Part shown: positions 1-9,414 of the stretch, piece by piece
How the letters are laid out: each line of letters begins with the position of its first letter
How positions within the stretch are numbered: position 1 is the first letter of the stretch
NCBI GenBank assembly: GCA_003023695.1
Contig: PXYW01000003.1
Coordinates: forward strand, 41,938-105,937
Source: Sulfobacillus benefaciens
Lineage (GTDB): Bacteria > Bacillota > Sulfobacillia > Sulfobacillales > Sulfobacillaceae
Length of the DNA: 64,000 bases
Direction: 5' to 3'
The notes under the pieces: generated by a model
Seen by the model: only the letters and a program-made list of their open reading frames with translations
What the model was told of the DNA's origin: nothing
Database searches by the model: none
Translations under genes and position numbers: made by a program

Positions 1-73
1 ACTGATTAGTCCTATTGAGCCCTCCTTTCCAGAGATCCTATAGCAAGGTACAGCCCGATCCCACTTCACAGCC

Positions 74-133
74 AAGGCCCTGCCACCGCTTGGGCAGGGA
101 CAAACCGAAGTGCTTTCGGCGAGGCAGGGCCTT
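74..133. repeat. Inverted repeat with nested hairpin
   Basis: Perfect 11-bp inverted repeat (74-84 against 123-133, aaggccctgcc). Its 38-nt interior contains a second small hairpin (ccgaa at 105-109 against ttcgg at 115-119). It lies just downstream of the minus-strand pepC stop, so it could end that transcript, but no T-run follows on either strand. It could equally be a mobile-element end. Nothing else is recognisable in 1-149. Confidence 0.45.
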
Positions 134-149
134 TAGTCCACAGTTTCAA

Positions 150-1517
150 TTACGCTAGGGAACCCATGGGATCCCATGGCGCCAATTCTTTGGGTTCCTC
201 GTCTAAAACAGCACGCAATGCGGCGTTTAAGTATTTCTTATCAACAACTACCTGATACATATACTCGTCGAACCATGACTGGCTCATGACATAAAAACCC
301 TTGTTTCCAACTTCAGTTCCCCAGCTATTTTCTACCTTCCAGCGATTGGGAAAACCGTCAACCAGATTCACGCCGGTAAACACCATTGCATGGGTCATTT
401 GGCTGTCTCCGTAATCCAAACGTTCCGCCTTGGTCATAGAAAACTCGACGTCCAATGCACGATTCAAATCAAATTGATCCGGGTCCAGGCTTCCCCGTTC
501 ACGATCTGCCATTTTTCCCACATCACACCCAAACCATACCGGTTCATTGTCCATTAGCTGAGCCTGAGCTAATGTCCGCAAGGTATCGATGTCCACGTTC
601 AAGTACCTGACCGGCCGCCCTCCCACTACGTTGCCCAAATATTGTACCGTGTACATGTGTTGAAATGGCTTGTCGGCAGTCGGGGCGTTAATCACGCTGA
701 TAAAGTCATCCAAATTGCGATCGACGTATTTCTGGTAAAAAATTTGAGGAGTGAGAACTCCAGCACTATGATACTGATTGTTAACATCTCGATACTCAAA
801 ATCAAAGTGGGTTGGCGGTTCGCCAAGAAAATGACATGCCATTCGATAGAACTCCGCCATCATTGCTTCCTTATCATCGCGTAGTGTTGTTTCAGATTGG
901 CCTGCATGAAATGCCTGACGCAATCGTGCGGCATTTTGTCGAAGTTTGGCCGTTAGCAATCGATTCATCATCATGGACTGACTGGAGTGAAAAGATTCCG
1001 GCATCGCAGTTTTAGGCAACACACCGTATTTTTTCACTAAATTAACAAACATATCCCATTGGCCGCCATCTTGCATCGGATTGGACAACAACCATGAAAC
1101 CAGGCGGCCATCAGTGGGTTCGCTGAGGGTATCTAAAATGCTCTCCAGGAAATAATTGGCCTTCTCCACTTTATCCCAAAACATGAGGTAACTTTGGGAC
1201 AGCTCAAACTCTTTTAAATTGAGTTTGCGAGCAATATCGACACGCAATACATTAAGTCCCGCAAACAGCCAGCAACGACCGCTCTGTTTTTGATTGGTCA
1301 CGGGGCCGGTTTCAATTTCATGAGAAAAGGTATGAGACATCCGGTACGCCTTTTCGTGATCAATCGCTACTTGAGCAATTCCATTTTTCATGATGGCATT
1401 CATCACGGTCTTTTGTTCTGGCTTATCATGGAAGCTCTTCTGATAATGCGCCAACGTTTCCGCCGTTAGTGCCCGTGCTTCGCTAAGCTTTATCGCCACT
1501 TGGGTCATCCCCCTCAT
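150..1517 (-). CDS. pepC: Aminopeptidase C / bleomycin hydrolase (peptidase C1B)
   Basis: Cytoplasmic papain-fold cysteine aminopeptidase of the PepC/BLMH family, full length at 455 aa. The catalytic Cys is C82 in the motif QSGRCWLFA. The catalytic His follows in THAMVFTG and the Asn in VENSWG near the C-terminus, so all three active-site positions are intact. There is no signal peptide. Such enzymes usually form hexamers that trim peptides from the N-terminus. The start is uncertain: the first ATG has no good Shine-Dalgarno, and the second ATG (codon 4) has a purine run directly against it. The gene stands alone, separated from the upstream permease by a terminator-like hairpin. Confidence 0.93.
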   Translation of the reverse strand: MRGMTQVAIKLSEARALTAETLAHYQKSFHDKPEQKTVMNAIMKNGIAQVAIDHEKAYRMSHTFSHEIETGPVTNQKQSGRCWLFAGLNVLRVDIARKLNLKEFELSQSYLMFWDKVEKANYFLESILDTLSEPTDGRLVSWLLSNPMQDGGQWDMFVNLVKKYGVLPKTAMPESFHSSQSMMMNRLLTAKLRQNAARLRQAFHAGQSETTLRDDKEAMMAEFYRMACHFLGEPPTHFDFEYRDVNNQYHSAGVLTPQIFYQKYVDRNLDDFISVINAPTADKPFQHMYTVQYLGNVVGGRPVRYLNVDIDTLRTLAQAQLMDNEPVWFGCDVGKMADRERGSLDPDQFDLNRALDVEFSMTKAERLDYGDSQMTHAMVFTGVNLVDGFPNRWKVENSWGTEVGNKGFYVMSQSWFDEYMYQVVVDKKYLNAALRAVLDEEPKELAPWDPMGSLA

Positions 1518-1604
1518 AGTTTCATAATATATTCATCATATTCCCTACTAAGAGCAAAATTTCCTGCGCATTTCCCTAACTTTGCGCAAGTTTTGGGGAA
1601 AATG

Positions 1605-1644
1605 CCTAGGACACACCAACCTCATTAGGCTGGCGTGTCCTAGG
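1605..1644 (-). terminator. Probable intrinsic terminator after the permease gene
   Basis: Stem cctaggacac (1605-1614) pairs with gtgtcctagg (1635-1644) and extends inward by three more pairs after one mismatch. On the minus strand it follows the permease stop and is trailed by a short T-rich stretch. Confidence 0.6.
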
Positions 1645-1668
1645 AGTATAAACCTTACTTGGTTGGTC

Positions 1669-3132
1669 CTACTGAGCCTTCGCCTCAGATTGCGCCTGGT
1701 TCAGCCTTTGCACCTGTTTACTCGCAGAAGTGGCAAAGTATACTACCAGCCCTAATACAATGATAGCAGCCGTAGCCAAAATGACCTCGTAATTAATGTA
1801 CCAAGGCGCGGTAGGATTGGTGGGCCTGGCAAGGTTAATTATCATTCCGACACCATATATCAACGCTACCACATTAATCGGCCACACCCAACCGCGCAGG
1901 TTGAACAAGGCGTCGGCTTTGACCCCACGGCTTCGTGCAATCAGCGCCCCAAGCATAATCATCTGAAACGCCAAATAGATCCCCACAACAGCGAAACTTG
2001 TCAGAATCGATTCGAATTTAGCCGAAAAACTCAACAGCAGCGCGACCAATCCAGATAACCACAGCGCGTTTGTTGGCGTATGATATTTCGGCGAAACATG
2101 GCTCAGGAATTTGCTAAAGGGGATAACCCGATCGCGTGCGTAGGAATAAAACACGCGAGTAGCAGCCGCCTCGACGGCAGCGCCGCACGACAAAAAGGCA
2201 ATAATCACCACCCATAAGAATATTTTGGCCGAAGTCGCCCCAATGGTTGCAGTCAAAATATACGTAATAGGGTTTGGAGTCTTCGCTGCATTCATCGCCA
2301 ACGCCATGTTGGGTGTGGCATGCAAAAAGGCAAAGACCGCAAACATGGTGGTGATGCCCCCAACCATTAACGCCCAAATCATCGCTTTGGGCACACGGCG
2401 GCGAGGATCGATAACCTCTTCCGCCACATCCGCCGCGGATTCAAATCCATAAAAGATAAACCCGGAAAACAGCAGTGCCAACAAAAATACCGGGAAGTAG
2501 CTGGCATGTCCTTGAACTCCCATGGTCGTGTTGACAATCGAGGCTGGTTGGTGGGGAAAGAAGAGCAATACCACACCGATGCCGAGAGTTCCGAGAATTT
2601 CCATGGCCACCCCAACATTGATAAGAATCGAAAGCCGGGTCACCCCTACCATATTGACCAGGGTTTGCACCACCACCATGACTAATGTAATCACGATGAG
2701 TTGACCTTGATTGCCCCCTAATCCCAGCGCAGACGCAATATAAGGCGCTCCTCCATAATCCACCGCAGTAATCGTTACCAATAAAGCCCAGCCATAAATC
2801 CATCCCACGAACCAGCCGTAACCGCCCCCCATGAGGCGCCGTGCCCATTGGTATAGGGCCCCTGCCAACGGATATTTTGCCGCCAGTTCGGAAAAGATCA
2901 GTACCACCATCAATTGGCCAATCACCACAATCGGGATGCCCCAAAAAAATGCCGGCCCACCGGTTTGCAATCCAAAAGCAAATAACGAATAAAAGCCCAC
3001 CACAGGAGACAAATAGGTGAAAGCTACTCCGAAATTCGCAAAGAATTTCAAGGTGCGCTGTAGTTCTTGCTTATAGCCAAATTGTTCCAGGTGCTTTTGA
3101 TCCGCATCAATTTGGTTCTGAAGATCTGCCAT
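1669..3132 (-). CDS. APC-superfamily amino acid/amine permease
   Basis: Integral membrane transporter of 487 aa with about 12 hydrophobic segments. The N-terminal cytoplasmic tail (about 35 residues) is rich in Q, D and E. The segment GFESAADVAEEVIDPRRRVP, near the middle of the protein, is a hallmark of amino-acid/polyamine/organocation (APC) carriers. A Shine-Dalgarno AAGGAG lies about 10 nt before the ATG. It is 29 nt downstream of a class III aminotransferase on the same strand, and a PucR regulator is divergent, so the likely substrate is an amino compound transaminated by that enzyme (GABA, beta-alanine, putrescine or similar). The exact substrate cannot be read from sequence. Confidence 0.85.
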   Translation of the reverse strand: MADLQNQIDADQKHLEQFGYKQELQRTLKFFANFGVAFTYLSPVVGFYSLFAFGLQTGGPAFFWGIPIVVIGQLMVVLIFSELAAKYPLAGALYQWARRLMGGGYGWFVGWIYGWALLVTITAVDYGGAPYIASALGLGGNQGQLIVITLVMVVVQTLVNMVGVTRLSILINVGVAMEILGTLGIGVVLLFFPHQPASIVNTTMGVQGHASYFPVFLLALLFSGFIFYGFESAADVAEEVIDPRRRVPKAMIWALMVGGITTMFAVFAFLHATPNMALAMNAAKTPNPITYILTATIGATSAKIFLWVVIIAFLSCGAAVEAAATRVFYSYARDRVIPFSKFLSHVSPKYHTPTNALWLSGLVALLLSFSAKFESILTSFAVVGIYLAFQMIMLGALIARSRGVKADALFNLRGWVWPINVVALIYGVGMIINLARPTNPTAPWYINYEVILATAAIIVLGLVVYFATSASKQVQRLNQAQSEAKAQ

Positions 3133-3161
3133 TAGGAGAACACTCCTTCCTCCACAAGTAA

Positions 3162-4472
3162 TTAAAGGACCGCCAATGCTGAAGTTAAGGTCTCTGAGAT
3201 GATGTCGATTTCGGATTCTTCAATTATTAGCGGAGGAGACAAGGTAATGACGTCCCCCACCGGCCGCACGATAATCCCGTGATCCAATAAATACCTGGCT
3301 ATTGCAGCTGCCGCTTTGCCAGGGCCAGTACTTGACGCAAACAGTTCCACCCTCCCCAAAAGTCCGACACAATTGGCGTCTGCTACCAAGTTAGGGTATT
3401 GGTGCGCGATATTTTCCAGTTGAATTTGAAGATAATCCCCCATTTTTGCCGCCCGTGAAAGTAATTGCTCCTGTTCGATTACCGCGATGTTAGCTAACGC
3501 GGCTACGGCAGCCAATGGATGACCGCTATAGGTGTTGCCGTGCCTCAACTCAGGTCCTTCCTGAACCGACTGCAAAAACGCCTCCATCACATAGGGGGCA
3601 ACCGCCGTAGCCCCAAGCGGCAGATATCCTGACGTGATGCCCTTGGCAAAGGTCATTAAATCAGGTTTAATTCCGTAATGGCGACTGCCTGTCCATTCCC
3701 CAAGGCGGCCAAATCCGGTCACTACTTCATCAGCTATAAAAAGGATCTCATACCGACGACAAATCTCTCGCACTTGGCGCAAATACTCAGGCGGCGGAAT
3801 GATGACCCCCCCGGCTGCTTGAATAGGTTCGGCAATAAAGGCGGCTATGGTTTCCGGACCCTCAAACTGGATTATACGCTCGACTTCACGCGCACACGCT
3901 AAAGTACATGGAGTGCGTGAATCATGATAGGAACAGTGATTAACATAGGGCGCAGGGGCATGCCGCACTCCCGACAACAACGGTTCGAAGCCCTGTCGAT
4001 TGGCTGTAATACCAGCGACAGACAAAGCTCCCATGGTAACACCATGGTATGCGTGCTGGCGTCCAATAAGTTTGTACTTTTGTGCCCTGCCAAGCACTTT
4101 CCAATATTGACGGCTAATTTTCAAGGCGGTTTCTACGGCCTCGGAACCATCATTGCTAAAAAATACGCTTCCTATCCCATCAGGTTCTAACAAATGCACC
4201 AATTTTTCTGCCAGCGTCAACGATGGCCGATTGGCGAACCCCCCAAAAGAAGAAAACCAACTTAATTTTTGCGCTTGTTGGGTTACGGCCTGGATAATTT
4301 CGGGACGTCCATACCCAATATTAGCCAACCACAAACCAGCGTGCGCGTCCAAATAACGACGGCCGGTTTCATCCCACACATAAATTCCTTCCGCTTTGTC
4401 AATGACTATGGGGCCGTTTGCAGTCAGAGAACTCATCTGGGTATATGGTCCCCAACGTTTAACAACACTCAT
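3162..4472 (-). CDS. Class III (omega) aminotransferase
   Basis: PLP-dependent fold-type I enzyme of the omega-amino-acid:pyruvate / putrescine aminotransferase group, 436 aa from the chosen start. Visible signatures are the N-terminal GIYVWDETGRRYLDAHAGLW region, SNDGSEAVETALK for the phosphate cup, IADEVVTGFGRLG, and the Schiff-base lysine in TFAKGITSGYLPLG. The frame extends upstream to 4553, but the ATG at 4472 has a strong AAAGGAGA at the right distance and matches the family's N-terminus. It probably forms an operon with the downstream permease and is controlled by the divergent PucR protein. Confidence 0.88.
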   Translation of the reverse strand: MSVVKRWGPYTQMSSLTANGPIVIDKAEGIYVWDETGRRYLDAHAGLWLANIGYGRPEIIQAVTQQAQKLSWFSSFGGFANRPSLTLAEKLVHLLEPDGIGSVFFSNDGSEAVETALKISRQYWKVLGRAQKYKLIGRQHAYHGVTMGALSVAGITANRQGFEPLLSGVRHAPAPYVNHCSYHDSRTPCTLACAREVERIIQFEGPETIAAFIAEPIQAAGGVIIPPPEYLRQVREICRRYEILFIADEVVTGFGRLGEWTGSRHYGIKPDLMTFAKGITSGYLPLGATAVAPYVMEAFLQSVQEGPELRHGNTYSGHPLAAVAALANIAVIEQEQLLSRAAKMGDYLQIQLENIAHQYPNLVADANCVGLLGRVELFASSTGPGKAAAAIARYLLDHGIIVRPVGDVITLSPPLIIEESEIDIISETLTSALAVL

Positions 4473-4765
4473 GCGCGGGTCTCCTTTAAAAAATTTTATC
4501 CAAATCAGTGCGGGTTCAATAACACCTCCGCATACGGGAATGTTTGATATCACTTGCAGTAAAACAGATTCGTTGCCTCAGAGCCGTTCACACGAAATGG
4601 GAACGTAGGACTTTTATCGGAAATCATTACAATATTCTCGCAGCATTATGATAACTCCTTGATCCAAATGCACTGTTTTTTACCCAAAAATTGTGCAAGT
4701 CGCTTCTCCATGGGCAGGATAAGTAGGACCTACTGGCGAATACTTTAGTAAGTGAGGCGTTAACT

Positions 4766-6226
4766 GTGAGTACTGTGTCTCGATGTTTAGCATTGCCGGA
4801 ATTGAAAGATGCCGTGGTATTGGCGGGAGAAGGCGGGTTGGCACGCATCGTGCGCATGGCGCATGTCGTCGACATCCCCGAGGTAGGTCCTTGGATTTGC
4901 CCTGAATTGTTGCTTTTGACTACTGGCCACGGGCGTGGTGAAGACGCCGATGAGTGGATCCAACTCATCGAGGAGCTGGACGAGCATCAGGTGGCCGGCG
5001 TACTGATTGCGTTTGGCCGCTATGTTAACCAATTGCCCGCATCAGTGTTGGAAGCAGCCGATAGATTAAATTTCCCCTTAATCCGGTTGCCATGGGCCTT
5101 GCCATTCATTCGTGTCAGCGAGGCGGTTCACCGCCTAATAATTGATGAGCAAGCAGAGGTGGTCACCAGCATTGAGCAAATTCAAACCCAAATGGCCCGT
5201 GCTGCGCTATCTGCTCGCACCATCTCTGACTTAATTGTCCGCCTATCACGACTTGCCCACCTTAAAATGGCCTTGCACGATGATGCCGAAATACTGGTCG
5301 CAGGCCCTGCCCATTTATCCGGCACCGTTAAGACAATCCCCGTCCCATTGGAGCGCGGAGTCCATTATTCCCTTCGTGTGGAAGACAACGGCATGACACC
5401 GTTAGCGGATTATGCAGCGTTAGTGCTAGGTTTGTTTTTGCTGCGCGAACAAGTTCGCGCACGCACCGAAGCTAAACTCCAAAGTTCATTGGTCAACACC
5501 CTGTTGCGGCACGAATCGTTGGAAGATCCAGAACTTGTAGAAAGAGCCCGCCTTTTAGGGTTCCATACTGAGTCACTCCATGCCTTATTAGCTCTGGGAC
5601 TCCCCACACTGTCCCAAGAAAATGAATTGAGTCGCCAGTGGGTAGATAATGTATCGCGTGCGGAGCAACTGCTAGTGGCAGGACTGAAAGATTTTTCTCC
5701 CCTGATTACCACTCGACATAATTGTCTAGTGGCCATTTTAACACCACCGGCCGCCAAAGATGTCGATCGCTGCAATCAGGGCTTAGCCAAATTTTTTCGC
5801 GACTTTCCCCAAAGCTCAGGCATTTTGACCGATCCTATTGCCACCACCGAATTAGCCGCCATGTATGACGTCGTAGAAAATTTGTTGCCCCTTGCACCAA
5901 AAGGTCGGGTACACCCCCTATCGCGACTAATCTTTCCGCAAATTATTGCATCGCTGCCGGGCGACTTAATGGAATCCTATTGGGCTGCCACATGGGGCCG
6001 ATTGTCTTCCGCGTCGCTACAGGAATCCTTAGCCATGCTGGCGCAGCATCATGGCCATATCCAGGAAGCCGCCCAGCAACTGGGCATTCACCGCAACACT
6101 TTGCGCCACCGGATTGAACAAATTGAACAAATCTTAAAACGGCCGCTGACACCGGAATTCCTCAACGAGTTAACCTTATCGTGGATCTGGAGCCAAACCC
6201 GAATCAGCGGTAAAACCAGGATCTAA
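4766..6226 (+). CDS. PucR-family transcriptional regulator
   Basis: 486-aa regulator. The N-terminal PucR domain (about residues 1-125) contains VVDIPEVGPWICPELLLLTT. A middle GGDEF-like region follows, and the C-terminal PucR helix-turn-helix (about 420-470) contains GHIQEAAQQLGIHRNTLRHR. The start is GTG at 4766, preceded by GAGG 8 nt upstream. PucR proteins sense purine or amine catabolites and activate neighbouring catabolic genes. Here it is divergent from the aminotransferase-permease pair, and the 293-bp shared intergenic region holds a GTAGG-a-CCTAC inverted repeat near 4729 that could be an operator (inference). Confidence 0.9.
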   Translation: MSTVSRCLALPELKDAVVLAGEGGLARIVRMAHVVDIPEVGPWICPELLLLTTGHGRGEDADEWIQLIEELDEHQVAGVLIAFGRYVNQLPASVLEAADRLNFPLIRLPWALPFIRVSEAVHRLIIDEQAEVVTSIEQIQTQMARAALSARTISDLIVRLSRLAHLKMALHDDAEILVAGPAHLSGTVKTIPVPLERGVHYSLRVEDNGMTPLADYAALVLGLFLLREQVRARTEAKLQSSLVNTLLRHESLEDPELVERARLLGFHTESLHALLALGLPTLSQENELSRQWVDNVSRAEQLLVAGLKDFSPLITTRHNCLVAILTPPAAKDVDRCNQGLAKFFRDFPQSSGILTDPIATTELAAMYDVVENLLPLAPKGRVHPLSRLIFPQIIASLPGDLMESYWAATWGRLSSASLQESLAMLAQHHGHIQEAAQQLGIHRNTLRHRIEQIEQILKRPLTPEFLNELTLSWIWSQTRISGKTRI

Positions 6227-6631
6227 TCATACGACCTGACGATGATCCTGGGGAGGACGGGTAAACAAGGATCCAATCCAAGAAAACACTATCCCCATGA
6301 CAAGCCCTACCAAAATGCCAACAACAAACATCGCAATTCTCGCACCCAAAGACGTCGAGATTGCAACCATATGATGAATTTCTGCTGGTGACAGTGACGG
6401 CACTTCCTTGTGTAACGCCTGGCTCAATTGCACAGAAGAGGGGGTTTTCACGATATTGGCGATGCCGGATAAAAATGCATAAATTAATCCCATAACCACG
6501 CCAACCCCCACCGGACGCAAGGATGCTCGCTTGGCCCTAATGCCGGCCGTTATCACTAATGCAATCATTGCCAAATCCAGGATCTCGCTGATAAGTGACG
6601 CCGCTGTAGTCCCGAGCACCAAATGTGCCAT
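6227..6631 (-). CDS. Hypothetical membrane protein, 3 TM
   Basis: 134-aa protein not assigned to a family. Hydrophobic spans lie at roughly residues 8-30, 42-62 and 93-122. The loop between spans 2 and 3 (about 63-92) is hydrophilic and the C-terminal tail is basic. The stop codon abuts the stop of the convergent pucR gene with no spacing. No domain signature was recognised and no operon partner is evident. Confidence 0.65.
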   Translation of the reverse strand: MAHLVLGTTAASLISEILDLAMIALVITAGIRAKRASLRPVGVGVVMGLIYAFLSGIANIVKTPSSVQLSQALHKEVPSLSPAEIHHMVAISTSLGARIAMFVVGILVGLVMGIVFSWIGSLFTRPPQDHRQVV

Positions 6632-6797
6632 GAGTGCAATGCATCCAGCGGCCGCTGCCAGACCATACCACTGTTTCAGTGTAAGCCCTCCATTCTAACG
6701 AGTTGTTTCACCTCTTTTAATTATACCTAAGCAGCTCCTAGTCGTTTCTTCTCTATAGGCTGCGCGTCTAATATTTCGGTGTTGGTTTTGCTCCAGA

Positions 6798-8093
6798 TTA
6801 ATCTCCGCCTGCATGGGCACTGGGAACAGTTCGGGGTCGTGACATATCATATTTGCCCATTATTGTGGGAAACAGAATAGCATATCCCAATTGGAGACCG
6901 GAGGCCACCAAAAACGGCCATACCAAAGAGCCCATGCCAATAAGCCACCCTCCCAACGCTGGTCCCAAAGCCGCCGGAATACTCCAGGAAACCGCATTCA
7001 AGCTGCTGGCCAAACCTCGTCGTTGATCTCGCACCAATCCCACACTAAACGCCTGACGTGCTCCTACGGAGCCCCGATTGACAATCGAACGGACCACATA
7101 CAAAACTGCAGCAAATGAAAACCCAGGCATAAACGGGATAGCTACCAATAACAAAACGCCTAAGAGCCGAGGTACCACAATGGAACGAATTAGCCCAAAC
7201 CTCTCGGACACCTTCCCCACGATCAGCGAAGAAATGCCGGTCAAGAAAAATGTCAGTGCATAAACTGGACCAATGGCCCCTGGTCCCACTCCAAATTTCA
7301 AGTTAAACCAATAGGGCAACAATGGCGCTACCAGCCCGACTCCTAGCGAATTCACCATGTTGACCACCGCTAGCCAAGCCAGGGCAAGATTTTCTCTTCG
7401 GGTGACTCGCGCCTCTTCTTGTGCCTGGTGGGGAGATGTTGTTTGTTTTTCAGAGGTTTTGGCCGGCGGTGTTTCGTGCAAGACCCAGATTTGCAACAGA
7501 TTGATGATTGCGATTAAAAGGTTTAAGCCAAATAACGGCAAATACGCTGCTGGCCCTGAAATTCCAGGCAACAAGTGAGGCAATACGGCAGCCAGCAAGG
7601 AGCCAATCCCCATTCCCCAAAACTGCAAACCCGCGTTAAAGCTAAATACATTGCCGCGTCTCGCGCTAGGAATGGACTGTGCCAGCCAGGCTTGTTCGGC
7701 TGGCGCAAATGGTCCAGATGCCCCATTGGCCCCCCGTCCAAAACCGAAGAGAGCAGCGGTCAAGACCAGGACCCAAGCATGGGGAAATAAAATAATGGAC
7801 AAGGTGCCCAGCATCAAACCTAATTCATAAATCAATAAAAACACACGACGACCGACGCGATCGCTAGCAACGCCGACCAAAAGGCTTAAGACAGCACCTG
7901 ACAATCCTCCCGCCATTAACAACAAGCCCACTTCCGGGGCAGTCCAGTGACGAATTTTCAAATAAAGAGTAAAATCAACTCCCAGTGCCCCTTGTGCTAT
8001 GCTGCGCAAAAATCTTGCCGCGATTAATTGTCGGGCAACCGGATCCAGTGATTTCCATCCAGCGATGGTATACGGAGCAGGATATTGGCCCAT
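6798..8093 (-). CDS. MFS transporter (drug-efflux type)
   Basis: 431-aa major facilitator with 12 predicted TM segments and a long charged central loop (about residues 200-230, rich in T, S, E and Q). The MFS loop 2-3 signature reads GVASDRVGRRVF, and a degenerate repeat of it, GKVSERFGLIR, opens the second half. Its ATG overlaps the stop of the MarR gene by one base (TAATG), so the two are translationally coupled. MarR/MFS pairs usually form self-regulated multidrug or aromatic-acid efflux systems. The substrate is unknown. Confidence 0.88.
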   Translation of the reverse strand: MGQYPAPYTIAGWKSLDPVARQLIAARFLRSIAQGALGVDFTLYLKIRHWTAPEVGLLLMAGGLSGAVLSLLVGVASDRVGRRVFLLIYELGLMLGTLSIILFPHAWVLVLTAALFGFGRGANGASGPFAPAEQAWLAQSIPSARRGNVFSFNAGLQFWGMGIGSLLAAVLPHLLPGISGPAAYLPLFGLNLLIAIINLLQIWVLHETPPAKTSEKQTTSPHQAQEEARVTRRENLALAWLAVVNMVNSLGVGLVAPLLPYWFNLKFGVGPGAIGPVYALTFFLTGISSLIVGKVSERFGLIRSIVVPRLLGVLLLVAIPFMPGFSFAAVLYVVRSIVNRGSVGARQAFSVGLVRDQRRGLASSLNAVSWSIPAALGPALGGWLIGMGSLVWPFLVASGLQLGYAILFPTIMGKYDMSRPRTVPSAHAGGD

Positions 8094-8509
8094 TAATCGG
8101 TCATCTTCTTTCCATGCCAGTCATCGAACAATGTCTTCAGTAGAGTCTCTAAAGTTTCCCGCTGCTCAGCCGACAATAAGGTCATTACCTCATCGACCCT
8201 CTGGGCAAAGAGAAGTAGAGAACGTCTTAGCGTGTCGCTTCCGACTTCGGTGATCGTCACTCGTACGATGCGTTGGTCTTTTTCAGGACTATAACGGGTA
8301 ACAAATCCCCGCGCCTGCAACTTGTCAATCATTTGGGTTACGCCTGGCGACGAAATATGTAGCCTTTCGGCCAGTTCGGACACCGTGGGCGCGCTCCCCC
8401 TTAATTTCATCATGAGCCGCAATTGCGGACGCGACAACTCGCCATAAATGCCTCCTAAGGCATCCTGCAAAGCAATTAGGTATTCTACCATAGCGGAAGA
8501 GACTTCCAT
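8093..8509 (-). CDS. MarR-family transcriptional regulator
   Basis: Winged-helix regulator, about 138 aa from the preferred start. The recognition-helix region is TVSELAERLHISSPGVTQMIDKL, and the wing contains TRYSPEKDQRIVRVTIT, typical MarR. The frame extends to an ATG at 8557 without a ribosome site; the ATG at 8509 has GGGAGG 10 nt upstream and is preferred. It is co-transcribed with the MFS gene that follows. The upstream region carries an ATGAT-acc-ATCAT inverted repeat (about 8541-8553), a candidate autoregulatory operator. Confidence 0.88.
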   Translation of the reverse strand: MEVSSAMVEYLIALQDALGGIYGELSRPQLRLMMKLRGSAPTVSELAERLHISSPGVTQMIDKLQARGFVTRYSPEKDQRIVRVTITEVGSDTLRRSLLLFAQRVDEVMTLLSAEQRETLETLLKTLFDDWHGKKMTD

Positions 8510-8627
8510 TTCAAAACCGCCTCCCAGATACACTCTTCCAATGATGGTATCATACATTATTAAAGTAAGTTAGTGAATTAATCAGCTATCGTCTACGTTA
8601 ATTTCCGCGCAGTTTTAAGGATGTCCG

Positions 8628-9218
8628 TTATCGACTTCCTACCTCGGTGGCAGCCGCCACTGCTAAACCAGCTACAAAGGCACTGGCTTCTCCGACCAAC
8701 AGACTGGGCTGAAACCCGGAAAACACTGCATTCATCACCAACAGCAGCAAAGCCCACTGCATAGCGCCCCGCTGATTAATTCTTGACATTAAGTAGACAT
8801 AGGCTCCAGCCAGGCCAAACGCGGCATACCCAGCACTTGCGTTGCTGCCCATAAAATTTGTCACCAGCCCACCTACGATACCGCCGCCGAAAAATATAAG
8901 CAAATAAATCACTGGCTTAGCGACGGACTCAACGGCCGGACCCACTATCCACACAAAGAGACCAGAAAACAGCAATCCTAACAATCCGCTAGGCAGTACG
9001 GTGGCAACCAGAATACTTAACCAGCGTCCGCCAGGCAAAATCGCAATTTCCAATAATGCGCTTGGCAGAATCAGTTCGATTAACCATCCTACCACCATTA
9101 AACCAATCAGCGTGATGGTAATCGGGCTTCCTTGATGCCAACCACCTCGCATCCGCCGGTCTCTTTGCAGCATTTGGCGGCGTTGTTGACGCCAAAATTT
9201 TTTGGTTTCGCGGTCCAT
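8628..9218 (-). CDS. Rhomboid-like membrane protein lacking catalytic residues
   Basis: 196 aa: a basic N-terminus (residues 1-30) then about six TM segments. The segment GGGIVGG...SAGYAAFGLAGAYVYL resembles rhomboid TM4, where proteases have GASGAVFGLLG. In that alignment the nucleophile Ser position is Gly. In the last TM (GEASAFVAGLAVAAA) the position of the catalytic His carries Ala or Ser. It is therefore best read as a non-proteolytic rhomboid relative. The assignment is from pattern similarity only. A GGGGGTGAAG ribosome site precedes the ATG. Confidence 0.55.
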   Translation of the reverse strand: MDRETKKFWRQQRRQMLQRDRRMRGGWHQGSPITITLIGLMVVGWLIELILPSALLEIAILPGGRWLSILVATVLPSGLLGLLFSGLFVWIVGPAVESVAKPVIYLLIFFGGGIVGGLVTNFMGSNASAGYAAFGLAGAYVYLMSRINQRGAMQWALLLLVMNAVFSGFQPSLLVGEASAFVAGLAVAAATEVGSR

Positions 9219-9414
9219 ACTTCACCCCCACATCAGTGTATCGAACTGCCCCCATTGAACTCAACCGTTGATTAGCACAAAATCCACCTTTCATCACGAG
9301 TATGGTACCCTTAACAAGATGATTGGACCGTCCGCAAGGATCGCCCGAGCATAACCTGCCTTTTTACAGAGTCCTGAGTTCTGCGATACTCTATCCGAGA
9401 AAGGAGACGATATA

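Noticed and set aside
2441..2944. 167-codon minus-strand ORF inside the permease gene
   Set aside because: Alternate-frame shadow of the permease; no hydrophobicity pattern or motif of its own.
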